Notes: generated from the sequence alone by a model not told the origin. A stretch of DNA of 64,000 bases from Leptospira idonii (GCF_004770995.1 NZ_RQHW01000065.1:1-64000), one strand, 5' to 3'; positions 18,961-28,412 are shown, counted from the first letter of the stretch. Made by a program: numbers and translations.

Positions 18961-20229
18961 TTATGCGAAGATAGAAATCACCCAAGAAATCGCTTGGCCG
19001 AAGATGTTTTCCGTTAGGAAACCTTTCAAGTCCACTGGGTTTCTGTTCAAGCTGTCGTAATACCAAGCAGTGTATTCACTTACAGCAGGAATAGAGTAAC
19101 CATAACGAGAGTTAATCGCTTTGATAAGTTCGTTTGCGAACAAAGAGTGACCATACATGTTCGGGTGAACTCCGTCTAGTCCGAAAACACCAGGTTGGTT
19201 CGGTAGAGGCCAGTTCGCACGAGCGTTTCCTGGGCTCCATCCGTCAGCGCTGCGGATCGGTCTTCCGTTTTCTTTCAAATCATCAAAGATCACTTTCAAA
19301 TCCGCTACCGCAAAACGCATAGTAGCTGCTTGTGCTTTGATTTCATTGTTCAACATAGTTAAGAAGTTAGAGATAGTAACGATTTCGGAAGAATCCAAAA
19401 CTTGGTTCGGATTGGATACAGAGCTTCTATAGAAAGCTTTCAATCCGCTGTAGTTAGATCTGCCTTGTGGATCGTTGTATTTTTCCAAATACGCGATGGA
19501 AGTTACGTTAGGAATAGTGAAGAGAACTCCACCTTTCAAAGATCCCATAGCAGCCATTCTTCTGAAAAATTCACGAATGTCTCTTTTGTAACGAGCTTCA
19601 TCCAAACAATCCAAAGATGTATGAAGAGCAGTACAGAGAACGTGGTTTGCACCTGCAGTTCCGAATAGGAAAGTAGGTTTTACTTTTTCCATGATTTGAG
19701 TTTGTGTTCCCGCATCACGAAGTCCGAATTGGTGGAATTTGTCCGGTTCTTGGCAATCCGCAACAGTCACCCAACGATAAGTGTACCAGTACCAAGTTTC
19801 CCAGTACCATTGTTTTTCTTGTTTGGTAGCAGTGATGTCTTCACATTTACCGGAAGTCTTAAGGAGGGAAGTATATTCAGCACCTGTGATTCCTGCGTGA
19901 GTAGGAAGAGCAACGGTTCTTTCATTTCCACCGATGATGCTGCTTGCGATACAGAAAACGCCGCAGTTCCATTTCAAAACATCTTCCAAGTTTACATAAG
20001 GCCCTTTGAGCTCATTGTAAGAAACGGAAGTTCCTGCTTGTTTAGAAACAAGGACAGGGTAAGCCCAATCTTGAGTTTTCTTTTCTACGGTAACTCCGAA
20101 AAAGCCATGGCTTAGGGAATCCCCTACAACACCTACTTTTTGGAACATTTGTGCCTGAGTTTGCGACCAAACCGGCATGGAACTGAATAATAGAGCAAGA
20201 AATAGCCCTAAACCAACGAATCTTTTCAT
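18961..20229 (-). CDS. Exported SGNH/GDSL-family hydrolase
   Basis: ATG at 20229 follows GGAGGG by five bases, giving 422 aa; the upstream extension to 20289 is not supported. A signal peptide ends near PVWSQ. Block [13 protein letters not shown], supplies the catalytic Ser. The C-terminal [13 protein letters not shown] supplies the Asp-x-x-His pair (block V). A cysteine-containing insert, rich in Trp and Tyr ([13 protein letters not shown]), lies near the middle and is unusual for the family. It probably acts on esters or lipids in the periplasm or outside the cell; the substrate is unknown. Confidence 0.8.
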   Translation of the reverse strand: MKRFVGLGLFLALLFSSMPVWSQTQAQMFQKVGVVGDSLSHGFFGVTVEKKTQDWAYPVLVSKQAGTSVSYNELKGPYVNLEDVLKWNCGVFCIASSIIGGNERTVALPTHAGITGAEYTSLLKTSGKCEDITATKQEKQWYWETWYWYTYRWVTVADCQEPDKFHQFGLRDAGTQTQIMEKVKPTFLFGTAGANHVLCTALHTSLDCLDEARYKRDIREFFRRMAAMGSLKGGVLFTIPNVTSIAYLEKYNDPQGRSNYSGLKAFYRSSVSNPNQVLDSSEIVTISNFLTMLNNEIKAQAATMRFAVADLKVIFDDLKENGRPIRSADGWSPGNARANWPLPNQPGVFGLDGVHPNMYGHSLFANELIKAINSRYGYSIPAVSEYTAWYYDSLNRNPVDLKGFLTENIFGQAISWVISIFA

Positions 20230-20394
20230 TTTTCCCTCCAAACGGAACATATTTAACACATTTTCTTCAATTGCAACATTTTTGTGCATTTTTGAACCAG
20301 TGTCAAGATTTTTGGAAAAAAGTTTTTAAAAAAATTCAGATTTATGTCCTAATTTGCTTCCCCCTCATTCTAAGCCCAAGGAAAGTCCGAACCT

Positions 20395-20766
20395 ATGCAT
20401 TTAAATACGATCCAAAGCCTCACCGCGAACCTTCTTTATTCTACATTTGTTTCTATTGGCTCGGTAGCAGAACTCCATATCGACGAAAAGCAGGACCAAG
20501 AAACTGCGATGGGAATCTTAAATTATACCCTTTCCTTGCTGGATGACTCCCGAAAATCCATCCAAACCTCTCTTTCCGACAAAGGAATCGGGCTGGAATA
20601 CCAAAACTTTTTAGAAGGAGCTTACGAAGCCTTGGGTTATATGAAAAAACAAACGGAATCTTATGTGTTATATGCGAACACTGGAAACAAAGACTATATC
20701 GATGAATTCGAAATAGCAAGAACCAGCGCTTGGAATAAAATCAGCGAAGTTTTAGGAATCGGTTAG
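20395..20766 (+). CDS. Hypothetical cytoplasmic helical protein, paralogue of next gene
   Basis: The 123-aa protein has no signal peptide. It is predicted mostly helical, with the order LLYSTFVSIGSVAEL, ETAMGILNYTLSLLDDS, QNFLEGAYEALGYMKKQ and FEIARTSAWNKISEVLG, compatible with a small four-helix bundle. The downstream neighbour shares the same helix order and several aligned residues, including the SIGxxx...A...IM/IL pattern. The family is unknown. Confidence 0.62.
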   Translation: MHLNTIQSLTANLLYSTFVSIGSVAELHIDEKQDQETAMGILNYTLSLLDDSRKSIQTSLSDKGIGLEYQNFLEGAYEALGYMKKQTESYVLYANTGNKDYIDEFEIARTSAWNKISEVLGIG

Positions 20767-20817
20767 ATTTTCGCTTTTCCGAAAGATACGTAAAATCAAG
20801 ATCAACGGAAAATATCC

Positions 20818-21303
20818 ATGAAAACAATTCGAACTCTTTGTTTCCTCTCTCTAGTTTGGACAGCAGCTTTTTCTTTCTCCCATTTGCAGGCAGAACCTAA
20901 AAAAGAAAAACCATCCACAGCCCCTACTCCTCTGCTTTTGGAATCGATAGGCACTTTATCCGCACAAGGAGTTTACCTCACCTATATGTCGATAGGTGCT
21001 CTTTCCGACGGATTTGTGGCGCAAGTTTACGATAAGGAAGCGGCACAGTCCATCATGACATCCTATGTTCATCTTTCCAAAATCTGCCAAACGCAACTTT
21101 CCAAACTTTTGAAAGAAGGAAACCTGTCTTCCGAAGATAAAAAATACATTCGCGAAATTGAAATCACATACGGCCACTTGATCAACCAAGGACAAGCGAT
21201 CATCGATTATATAGAATCCTCAGACCAAACCCACCTGAAAACATTCGAAAGCAACAGGCTGGAAGCGGGAAAAAGAATCGAAAAGTTAATTCAACAGAAC
21301 TAA
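20818..21303 (+). CDS. Hypothetical exported helical protein, paralogue of previous gene
   Basis: A 161-aa protein with an N-terminal signal peptide (about 1-25, ending near HLQAEP) and a Lys/Pro linker. Its helical domain matches the 20395 protein in length and order (VYLTYMSIGALSDGF, EAAQSIMTSYVHLSKI, EITYGHLINQGQAIIDYI, ESNRLEAGKRIEKLI). The gap is 51 bp and both genes are on the plus strand, so they probably form an operon. The gene pair looks like a tandem duplication in which one copy gained or kept an export signal. Its stop overlaps the convergent gene by four bases. Confidence 0.65.
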   Translation: MKTIRTLCFLSLVWTAAFSFSHLQAEPKKEKPSTAPTPLLLESIGTLSAQGVYLTYMSIGALSDGFVAQVYDKEAAQSIMTSYVHLSKICQTQLSKLLKEGNLSSEDKKYIREIEITYGHLINQGQAIIDYIESSDQTHLKTFESNRLEAGKRIEKLIQQN

Positions 21304-22415
21304 GAGTTCGTCTTTTGTCTGGGAAAAAAGTTTTTTCCTTTTTCCCAGAGGAAACAAAACAGAAGGATCGCAATCAAATACATGCAAGAGAATAAAAAGC
21401 TGGCAAACTCAGGGTTTGCCGTTAGTTGTTTGAAGTTTCCATACAGATAAGATCGCAGTTTGGAAAACACACTCAATCGAGTGACAAACCCTGTTAGAAA
21501 AAAAACAAGTAGAGCATTTCTTCCATAAAGACCAAAACCCAACCTACTTCCTAAAGAAAACTTCTCCCACACAACAAACAAAGAACACAAACATTCGGAG
21601 AGAAAGGCAGTGAAAAAGATAAAGCTGAGAGACCAATTCGTTTTATTCAAAGGAAAGATTAAAGAAAACGCAAACGAAAGAACAGGATAGACCAGAAATT
21701 CAAATCGACACCTAAGGAACAAATTTCCATCCGAATACTTTTTTCTTCTGAGAAAAGAAACTGCACCTAACATCACTGTAAGAAATGCGGGAATCGAGCT
21801 GAAAATCCCTTCGGGATCATAGTTTTTTGTTTCTTTCCAAAGATGATTTCCGAATACGAAACGATCCGTAAGTGCGCCGAGAGTATTAGACACCAGAGGT
21901 TCTTCCTTAACGAAAGAAATAGAATTCGAATCGGATGAAATGGAGAAAAAACGGTTTAAACAGGCAAAGCAGATCACAAGTAAAAAAAGAATCCAAATGG
22001 AGGGAAAAAACTTTTGTTTCGGTACATATCGTATCCAAACGGCGCCGCAAAAATAGAGTAAGGCGATTCTTTGCAGAACTCCGGGAATCCGAAACGTTTC
22101 CCAGTCCCATTTCGGAAACAAGGATAAAAACAAACCCATGAGAAACAGGGCGGTACTTCGAAACAAAATTCGTTTCCAAAAATCGGAGAGGGATTCCTCG
22201 CTTCGTTTGGAAGAAGAGATCATTAAACTGTAACCGACAGCCCACAAAAACAAAGGAAACACCAGGTCGGCCAAATGAAACCCGTTTCCTTCCGCATGTT
22301 TGAGTTGAGGATAAATGAAACCCCAAGAACCGGGGACATTTACGAATAACATTAAAAAGACGGCAAAACCGCGAAGATGATCTAAATATTGTTTTCTTTC
22401 AAACGAATCGGCCAT
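21300..22415 (-). CDS. HGSNAT/DUF5009-like multi-spanning acyltransferase
   Basis: With the start at ATG 22415 the protein has 371 aa and roughly ten hydrophobic helices. The N-terminus, YLDHLRGFAVFLMLFVN, followed by HLADLVFPLFLWAVG, matches the heparan-alpha-glucosaminide N-acetyltransferase-like family (COG4299). These are membrane proteins that move acetyl groups across the membrane onto sugars. The frame can extend to 22469, but that would overlap the upstream gene more. The acceptor is probably a cell-envelope glycan; this is inferred from the family only. Confidence 0.75.
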   Translation of the reverse strand: MADSFERKQYLDHLRGFAVFLMLFVNVPGSWGFIYPQLKHAEGNGFHLADLVFPLFLWAVGYSLMISSSKRSEESLSDFWKRILFRSTALFLMGLFLSLFPKWDWETFRIPGVLQRIALLYFCGAVWIRYVPKQKFFPSIWILFLLVICFACLNRFFSISSDSNSISFVKEEPLVSNTLGALTDRFVFGNHLWKETKNYDPEGIFSSIPAFLTVMLGAVSFLRRKKYSDGNLFLRCRFEFLVYPVLSFAFSLIFPLNKTNWSLSFIFFTAFLSECLCSLFVVWEKFSLGSRLGFGLYGRNALLVFFLTGFVTRLSVFSKLRSYLYGNFKQLTANPEFASFLFSCMYLIAILLFCFLWEKGKNFFPRQKTNS

Positions 22416-23286
22416 TCTTATTATGGTTTTCCAAAACGGAAAGAATCGTAGACTCTTCCCATTCGTCAATCACAGCACCGTTTCCTTTGATATAAACCAA
22501 AATATCGGCTCTTTCGTGATTGGGAACTTTTACCAATTCGTGCAAAACCAAAGAGAGTCGTAAGGAATCTCTTTCTTTGGGCTTTTTATTTTTTTCCTCG
22601 GTAAGATTGAATTTCTCCTGCACCGACAAACAAAACAATTCCCAAACATGCACCGAATCCAGAATGCCCTGCAGAATGTCTTTGCTCTTTTTATCTTTAT
22701 CGGATTCCAACTGATCTCTGGAAACCATCATCATTCTCAGATAATAATACAAAGTGGGGCTGTTGAGAAGGATCTTTCTAATTTCGTTCTCGCGCAAATT
22801 GGCGAAAATTCCCAGAAGAGCCTGCATGGTAAACGAATTGCCTTCCAAGATGTCGAAATAGGCTTCCCAGGTTTGCGGATCCAAATTGGCAAGAAGATGG
22901 ATCTTCAAAGTGGGATCTCGATCCATTTCTTCGGAGAGGGAAAGAATCTTCAAACTCTGAAGAGGGTCTAACATCGTTTTGACTTGGGAAAAATAATTCC
23001 CAGATTCAAAATTGCCAGAAATAAATTGTTTTCCGTAACCGAAATAAATGAACCTCAGAAGAAGTGAGGAGGGAAACTCTTCCTTATTCAGAAGAACTCG
23101 AGTTTCCGATTCGGAACGAAACAACCAAAGGTATTCGAAAATGAGATCGCAAAAAGCTTCATCTTTCTGCATGATCTCCACCCAATCCCGGATATGTTCT
23201 CCTTCATGGATTTGCTGAAAAAAATCCAACATTTCCTTGGGGGACGAATTTTTCCAGAATTCGGAGTTTTTCCAAAGCACAACCAA
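22399..23286 (-). CDS. Hypothetical protein, helical, start uncertain
   Basis: A 295-aa frame from TTG at 23286. No clear ribosome-binding site precedes it, and an internal ATG at 23232 has AAGGAA directly before it, too close for normal spacing. The protein is predicted helical, with leucine-rich amphipathic segments and no signal or membrane span. Its 3' end overlaps the acyltransferase gene by 17 bases, suggesting coupling. I cannot assign a family; similar Leptospira proteins are annotated only as hypothetical. Confidence 0.55.
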   Translation of the reverse strand: MVVLWKNSEFWKNSSPKEMLDFFQQIHEGEHIRDWVEIMQKDEAFCDLIFEYLWLFRSESETRVLLNKEEFPSSLLLRFIYFGYGKQFISGNFESGNYFSQVKTMLDPLQSLKILSLSEEMDRDPTLKIHLLANLDPQTWEAYFDILEGNSFTMQALLGIFANLRENEIRKILLNSPTLYYYLRMMMVSRDQLESDKDKKSKDILQGILDSVHVWELFCLSVQEKFNLTEEKNKKPKERDSLRLSLVLHELVKVPNHERADILVYIKGNGAVIDEWEESTILSVLENHNKNGRFV

Positions 23287-23400
23287 AGATGAATCACTAA
23301 ACTTTTGGTTCAGTCAAGTATTTATTCCGAATTTAAGGAACCGCCTTACAGAAAATTAAATGCTCAACCATTGAACATAAATTTGACGAATATGACAAAA

Positions 23401-23793
23401 TCATTCTTCGATCCAAAGAGCGTGCACTGTGTCAAAATATTCTTTCACCTTCAGGATCTTGCCGTCGGAAAGAGTGATTAGAAAATGATAATGATTGTTG
23501 TATTTTTTCTGATTCGATTTACGAACCGCATTCGATTCCGCGATCAAACTCACTCTGTCATCCTCTGCGGTCATTTCCTTCAAAGTGAAAGTGAAATGAT
23601 CGAAGTTTCTATGGATCATTTTCAAACCGAGACTGATTTTTCTCTTATCGTAATCTCCGGAAACTGGTACATTTCCCATGATCCACCAATGCAAATCTTC
23701 CGAAAAAAGGAGAAAGGCTTCCGTTAATTTCTGTTCATTGATCAATCCGAAAAACTTTTTTACAACATCTTTATTAAATTCTAAATTCGACAT
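23401..23793 (-). CDS. SnoaL/NTF2-like protein
   Basis: A 130-aa protein with the cone-fold pattern of the SnoaL/ketosteroid-isomerase-like superfamily: N-terminal helices (VVKKFFGLINEQKLTEAFLLFSEDL in two pieces), the LHWWIMG strand, and the C-terminal GKILKVKEYFDTVHA. These proteins bind small hydrophobic ligands or catalyse isomerisation or hydrolysis. It lies directly downstream of the TetR gene on the same strand and may be co-regulated with it. Confidence 0.75.
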   Translation of the reverse strand: MSNLEFNKDVVKKFFGLINEQKLTEAFLLFSEDLHWWIMGNVPVSGDYDKRKISLGLKMIHRNFDHFTFTLKEMTAEDDRVSLIAESNAVRKSNQKKYNNHYHFLITLSDGKILKVKEYFDTVHALWIEE

Positions 23794-23832
23794 ATTTTTC
23801 CTCGTTTTATTCTAAACATTCAATATACATAT

Positions 23833-24384
23833 CTAAAGAAATAAGTCCTTCATTTGAGACTTCATCAGCTCGATTACTTTTCTGTCCTTTGTCAGAGAAA
23901 AAAGCCTCAAACCTCCCAAATACAAAAGATACAGTTGCAGGGAAATCGAATCCAATTTCTCTCCTTTTCTGTTTCGATCGAACTTTCCTACGCATACTTT
24001 AATGGTTTCAATTACCTTTCTGATCGCATTTGTCCTCGCAGTATCAAATTGGCTCAGATGAGATATTTCTCCGGAAAACAAAGCGATAGGACAGTCTTTT
24101 CTGGAATTATTTCTTTGCTCTCTTACGATAAAACTCACCCACTTATCTATAAAATCGGAAATGGAATCGGAACGATCCAGCATCTTCAACATAACAAGGT
24201 TTTGCTGAACTGCCAGATGATTCAGATACTCATTCCCTAAATCGTCTTTAGATTCGAAATGATCGTAAAGAGTCTTCTTATAGGCACTCGCATTCTGCAG
24301 GATCTCGGAAATACCGGTCGCCTGATACCCCTTATCCCGGAACAAAGAGAAGGAACTGTCCAATATTTTTTCTTTTATTTTCAT
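23833..24384 (-). CDS. TetR-family transcriptional regulator
   Basis: A 183-aa protein with an N-terminal helix-turn-helix (IKEKILDSSFSLFRDKGYQATGISEIL, then KKTLYDHFESKDDL, read in two parts) typical of TetR repressors, and a variable helical ligand domain. It is divergent from an alpha/beta hydrolase. Two similar 16-bp elements between the genes resemble TetR operators, so self-regulation and control of the hydrolase are likely. The ligand is unknown. Confidence 0.85.
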   Translation of the reverse strand: MKIKEKILDSSFSLFRDKGYQATGISEILQNASAYKKTLYDHFESKDDLGNEYLNHLAVQQNLVMLKMLDRSDSISDFIDKWVSFIVREQRNNSRKDCPIALFSGEISHLSQFDTARTNAIRKVIETIKVCVGKFDRNRKGEKLDSISLQLYLLYLGGLRLFSLTKDRKVIELMKSQMKDLFL

Positions 24385-24402
24385 ATTTCCTCGAATTAAA
24401 AG

Positions 24403-24418
24403 TAGACCGATCAGTTCA
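24403..24418. promoter_or_regulatory. Probable TetR operator, site 1
   Basis: TAGACCGATCAGTTCA is an imperfect dyad (TAGAC/GTTCA half-sites) of the general form recognised by many TetR proteins. It is 19 bases upstream of the TetR ATG. A second copy starts 32 bp away, about three helical turns. Confidence 0.6.
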
Positions 24419-24434
24419 CTTTTTCAACTTTAGG

Positions 24435-24450
24435 TAGACTGACCGGTTCA
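24435..24450. promoter_or_regulatory. Probable TetR operator, site 2
   Basis: TAGACTGACCGGTTCA repeats site 1 with three changes and keeps the same flanks (GTAGAC...TTCACTTT). It lies between site 1 and the hydrolase gene. The 32-bp spacing would put two dimers on the same face of the helix. Confidence 0.6.
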
Positions 24451-24506
24451 CTTTCTTTTAAAAAAAGAGCAGGTCAAATTCTTTTTTTGTCTTTAGGAGG
24501 ACGGAA

Positions 24507-25358
24507 ATGAAAGCGGAAGAATTATTTATTTCAGCCAAAGACGGTTTTACCTTAAGTTTGAGTTACTTCCCTGCGGAGAATACGGATAAAAAACAAGTCA
24601 TAGCCATCCATTCTGCGGTAGGAGTGAGAAAAAGTTTTTATTCTCCTTTAGCGAAGTTCCTGGCAGGAAACGGATATCACGTTTTTACACTGGACTACAG
24701 AGGAATCGGAGACTCAGGCAATCCTTATCAAGTAGAAGAAGGAATGCATGTTTGGGGAAGTTTGGATCTGGCAGCATTGCATGAATTCATTTTTCAAAAA
24801 TTTCCTAATTCGAAACTTCATATATTGGGGCACAGCGGAGGAGGATGGCTCACAGGATTTTTACCACCTCCACAAAACTTAAGTTCAATGGTATTTCTTT
24901 GCGTAGGAAACGGTTACTACAATTCTTTCCCATTTCCTCAAAACATCAAAATATATGTATCTTGGAAATTTCTGATTCCTTATACAGTGAAAAAACACGG
25001 AGTTCTTCCTACGGGGAAAAGTTATTACGGACTTCCTCTTCCTAAAAACGTTGCTTTAGGTTGGGCGGAATACGGATTGAAAAAAGATTTTATCGAAGAC
25101 TTCTCCCTCAACCCCAGGGCTAAATATTTGGAAAATTATAAAGTGAGTGCTCTCTCTTACAGTTTCAGTGATGATTCGGTTCTTCCGGAAAGTACCGTAA
25201 AATCGATGTTAGCAAAATTTGCAGGACTAAAAATTACGGAAAAACACATTCGCCCTGAAGAGATAGAAGAAAAAGAAATAGGACATTTCGGATTTTTAAG
25301 GCCTGGCCATAAGAAAAAACTATGGCCGGATCTTTTGGAATGGCTGGAAAAACAATAA
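24507..25358 (+). CDS. Alpha/beta hydrolase
   Basis: A 283-aa cytoplasmic protein with AGGAGG six bases before the ATG. The nucleophile elbow is GHSGGG, the oxyanion region AIHSAVGVRK, and the FTLDYRGIGDSG segment is typical. A late Asp (YSFSDDSVLP) and His (IGHFGF) complete a plausible triad. It resembles serine-aminopeptidase/lysophospholipase-like hydrolases. Its divergent arrangement with TetR suggests ligand-controlled expression, perhaps of a lipid or xenobiotic ester hydrolase. Confidence 0.82.
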   Translation: MKAEELFISAKDGFTLSLSYFPAENTDKKQVIAIHSAVGVRKSFYSPLAKFLAGNGYHVFTLDYRGIGDSGNPYQVEEGMHVWGSLDLAALHEFIFQKFPNSKLHILGHSGGGWLTGFLPPPQNLSSMVFLCVGNGYYNSFPFPQNIKIYVSWKFLIPYTVKKHGVLPTGKSYYGLPLPKNVALGWAEYGLKKDFIEDFSLNPRAKYLENYKVSALSYSFSDDSVLPESTVKSMLAKFAGLKITEKHIRPEEIEEKEIGHFGFLRPGHKKKLWPDLLEWLEKQ

Positions 25359-25403
25359 AAGTCGATCCGTGGTGCGAAGACATGCTATTTCGCTTAATAT
25401 TTG

Positions 25404-27419
25404 TTATTTTATTTTATCGACTCTTTGTCTCTGAAAATAATAAAACCTCTTCGGCTTAGTATCATAGAAATCCCAGTTTTGGAACATCATAATTCCGAAT
25501 AATTCCACTATACGATGAGTCTCCATGGATGCGGTTCCCCCTACTCCTAAAGTCAAAGTAGTACTCATCGTGGTGTATTTTTCCCAACTCTGAATCTTAA
25601 ATTGGGTTTCCCGGCTTTTAGCAAAAGCTTCGATATATTCCTTAGAAAGGATCTCCCTTAAGTTTCCGTTGATTGGAGAGGCGCTCCCAGTGGAGCAGAA
25701 TCTTAAAAAAAACATGATTTCGCAATTCAAAGACAATCCTGAAACAACGAATCCGCCAGAGAAGTCCCCTTTTAGAATTTCTTCCTGATCATTGAGTATA
25801 GGAGAATACTTTCTCCAGCTTCGAGAATATTCTTCATTCATATACTTAGTAAAACCAACGTTTGATCCTAAAAAAAACGCTTCTGCCCCCGCTTCCAATC
25901 CATATCCGGGACGGATCACGAAAATATCAGAAATTCCGTATGCGATATTTCCCAAATACCGAACGGGAGCCATGAGAATATTTTTTACGGAAAATTCAGA
26001 ATGCCTGTCTTCATTGAGTTTGTCCGCAAGTTCATTGTATTTGGCAGTCAAAGAAACATCAACTAACTTCGTGTTCTCGATCGTATTCTTAGCGAGCTGC
26101 ATAGCGCTTGCGGAAAGTTCCTTTTTTTCTCTGGAAAGAGATTCATTCTTCATCTCTGACTCAAACAAAGATAAAGTATTTTCTTTCTCAGCAATATTCA
26201 AAAGTTCATTGATTTTGTTTGTTAAATAAACGGTTCCGATCTTTTTGATCTCGGAAGATCGTTTCTCGGAATTCACAAGTAAATCGGAATATTCCGTTTC
26301 AGGAAAAATTCCTTTCTTCATATTTTTGATGTAGGAAGTTCTCTCCGTAGATTTACGATCTGCGATATCGAAATCCCTGTTCCCCACGGAACGATGGATG
26401 CCATCGGAAAGGATATCTAAAAATGCATTTTCCAAAGAGCGAATCGAATCCTTCAAAACGGAACCTATTTTTTCATTCTTTGCGGAAGGATGTAACTTCT
26501 CCCATTCATCCAAATTCGAATGATAAACGGACAAAAACTTTTCAATGGATTCCCTGTTTAGATTTTTTCTTTCCTTCTCGAAATCCTCTGAAATTTTATC
26601 TATCCTCTCTTTCCATAGAATCCCCGTTACATTCTGTCTCCTAGAAGATACGGAAGAATAAAACTGTTCTATCCTTGATTTCGTTTCCGGCCTAAGTTCA
26701 TCCAATACGGTGATGACTCTTCCGTAAATCTCCTCCCCTTCCTTGAACCTATCCATTTTCACTAAAAGATCCGCCTGGTTGATGTATCCTGCCAAACTGC
26801 CGATCAATTCTTGATCCGTTCGATTCGCACCTTCCAAATAAGGAATTTGAATTTTATCATCGGAAAGTTTTGGGATGGAAACCGCAATCGGAAGAATGGA
26901 ATGATAAGAAGGAGCTTTATTTTTATCGATCACATACCCTTCATTTAACAAAGATTTACCGGCCTCTTTTGCAAAAAAGGGGATTTGAAAGTCTTCGCAT
27001 GAAAAATGAACGGTCTTTTTGATTTGATAGGAATCGTTACTTCCTTTCTCCAAAAGATAAGTTTGAAAATAGAAAACATTTCCGTTCTTTTGGTATTCAG
27101 CATAAGCCAAATAATCAGGCTTATAAGGAGATTTGACGATTTGTTCCAAAAACCCGTTTCTGTCCCCACTGAAAGACAACACTAGACCTGCCTGCTTCAA
27201 AAGAGCGGCAAGAGCGTTGTCGTCCAAAATGGAAATATTTTTCGCTTCGGAAAGCAGCCCCTCCAACAAACCGGCACTGGCTTGAAAAGCGAACTGAGAT
27301 TCCGACTTAGGAAGGACCGTCTGTAGATACAATCTTTTGTTCTCTTCCGATCGCAGAGAAGAGCCAAAACAAATAGAATACATAAAGACCCAAAAAGATA
27401 TGGAAACTAAAGATTTCAT
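25404..27419 (-). CDS. Large exported hypothetical protein
   Basis: A 671-aa protein with an N-terminal signal peptide (about 1-24, FWVFMYSICFGSSLRS). Residues 30-150 form a mixed alpha/beta region (LYLQTVLPKSESQFAF, then KPDYLAYAEYQKNGNVF) that could be a TolB/CsgG-like periplasmic domain, though this is tentative. The middle (about 230-470) is highly charged and helical, probably coiled coil. The end contains Gly/Tyr-rich segments such as YGISDIFVIRPGYGLEAGAEAFFLG. I do not recognise the full-length family. The gene is preceded by about 1 kb of non-coding sequence. Confidence 0.65.
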   Translation of the reverse strand: MKSLVSISFWVFMYSICFGSSLRSEENKRLYLQTVLPKSESQFAFQASAGLLEGLLSEAKNISILDDNALAALLKQAGLVLSFSGDRNGFLEQIVKSPYKPDYLAYAEYQKNGNVFYFQTYLLEKGSNDSYQIKKTVHFSCEDFQIPFFAKEAGKSLLNEGYVIDKNKAPSYHSILPIAVSIPKLSDDKIQIPYLEGANRTDQELIGSLAGYINQADLLVKMDRFKEGEEIYGRVITVLDELRPETKSRIEQFYSSVSSRRQNVTGILWKERIDKISEDFEKERKNLNRESIEKFLSVYHSNLDEWEKLHPSAKNEKIGSVLKDSIRSLENAFLDILSDGIHRSVGNRDFDIADRKSTERTSYIKNMKKGIFPETEYSDLLVNSEKRSSEIKKIGTVYLTNKINELLNIAEKENTLSLFESEMKNESLSREKKELSASAMQLAKNTIENTKLVDVSLTAKYNELADKLNEDRHSEFSVKNILMAPVRYLGNIAYGISDIFVIRPGYGLEAGAEAFFLGSNVGFTKYMNEEYSRSWRKYSPILNDQEEILKGDFSGGFVVSGLSLNCEIMFFLRFCSTGSASPINGNLREILSKEYIEAFAKSRETQFKIQSWEKYTTMSTTLTLGVGGTASMETHRIVELFGIMMFQNWDFYDTKPKRFYYFQRQRVDKIK

Positions 27420-27669
27420 AATTTATAAATACTCTCAGTTTCCCAATGTAAGAAAAAGGCGCAGAAAGCATAATCAAAATTTTGATCCGACTACCGCACA
27501 AGCTAAAAGCCTGAATCAATTTATATAACATAAGTTTATCGAATTTATAAAGAAAAATCTCATACTAAACGCAAATTACAAAATATTCGAATAGTAAAAT
27601 GAACCAAAATATAGACAAACTCATTATAATAGGAATAATGATGTGATTTCGAAGAACGAATCTTACCTT
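27420..27669. other. AT-rich intergenic sequence, no feature recognised
   Basis: This stretch holds the presumed promoter of the exported protein ending at 25404. I see no convincing gene, repeat or structured RNA in it. Confidence 0.4.
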
Positions 27670-28075
27670 CTACCGAATCACTTCCTTCAAATCGAGCAAT
27701 CCAAGAAAAGGAATCATATACAATATAGGCTGAAACAGAACAGCCGTCACATCAAAGAAGAAGACATCAAACTTGCCCAGGATACACAACCACCTCCGTG
27801 AAAACAAAAGCGACCGAACCATATAACAAAAACAAGGAACGAGTTCTTATAAAACGTGACTGAAGCGAACAAAGCTCGTACCAAATCATTCGAAGGAAAG
27901 GCTACCGCGTACACCGTATAACTTTCATTATAATAACCAGAACTCATCAAAACTTTTTTCTTTTCCTTGGGGCGCTTCGAATCCATACTCCGATCGGAAC
28001 TTTTATGAAGAACGACCGCGCTCTCCGCTGCAATCAAAGCGAAACAAACAGCATTTCCCGTGAGCGAGTAAAGAC
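27670..28075 (-). pseudogene. Decayed gene for a small membrane protein (at least two frameshifts)
   Basis: Consecutive minus-strand segments in different frames join into one plausible protein. The first reads NAVCFALIAAESAVVLHKS and later SSGYYNESYTVYAVAFP, RALFASVTFYKNSF and VFVIW. A shift then gives YGSVAFVFTEVVVYPG, and a second shift gives KFDVFFFDVTAVLFQP, ending LLDLKEVIR at a TAG at 27670-27672. The hydrophobic continuity across the breaks supports a frameshifted remnant more than chance. The intact-looking 96-codon frame at 27747-28037 is only its middle part. The upstream end merges with a palindromic repeat. The original function is unknown. Confidence 0.45.
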
Positions 28076-28080
28076 GTTTC

Positions 28081-28210
28081 CGCTTTGATTTACGCTACGA
28101 TCGCTAGCGCGGGGTATACTTTCCCCGCCCTGATCATGGGTGGGGAATCCTCCCGCCACCCATGACCTCTCTCTATCATTTCCGCTTCGAAAGGACAACC
28201 TGTTTCCGAA
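28081..28210. repeat. GC-rich palindromic element, possible dispersed repeat
   Basis: Two adjacent perfect hairpins occur here: GCGGGG-(8 nt)-CCCCGC at 28109-28128 and CATGGGTGG-(12 nt)-CCACCCATG at 28135-28164. The near-repeated words TTTCCGCTTT and TTTCCGCTTC flank them on either side (about 28078 and 28181). The GC content is far above that of the surrounding intergenic DNA. It is next to a decayed gene. It looks like a REP/MITE-type element, but copy number cannot be judged from one window. Confidence 0.45.
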
Positions 28211-28412
28211 ACTTGGCATTTTTTTTAGTTTTCTTTTCGCTCTTTTGCCCATAACTTTTCACCTTTTTCACTTTTTTCAAAATAAGGAAAATATCTGTGG
28301 AAGGTACTACATGGAAATAGCTTGGTAAGTTGGATACAGTGAAAAAAAAAACGACACCTAACAAGAAATAGATGCCGTATTTTAAAGAATTTACTTAGAT
28401 TAGAAAAAAAAT
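28211..28412. other. Intergenic sequence between repeat and ion channel
   Basis: AT-rich sequence downstream of the channel gene. I find no convincing gene or strong terminator in it. Confidence 0.35.

Noticed and set aside
20270..20287. TGCAACATTTTTGTGCA near the SGNH hydrolase as another Zur-like box
   Set aside because: The half-sites do not match the 6-3-6 symmetry of the four clear boxes.
27747..28037. 96-codon minus-strand frame as an intact gene
   Set aside because: The same region reads as frameshifted parts of one protein, and neighbouring frames continue it beyond the stop.
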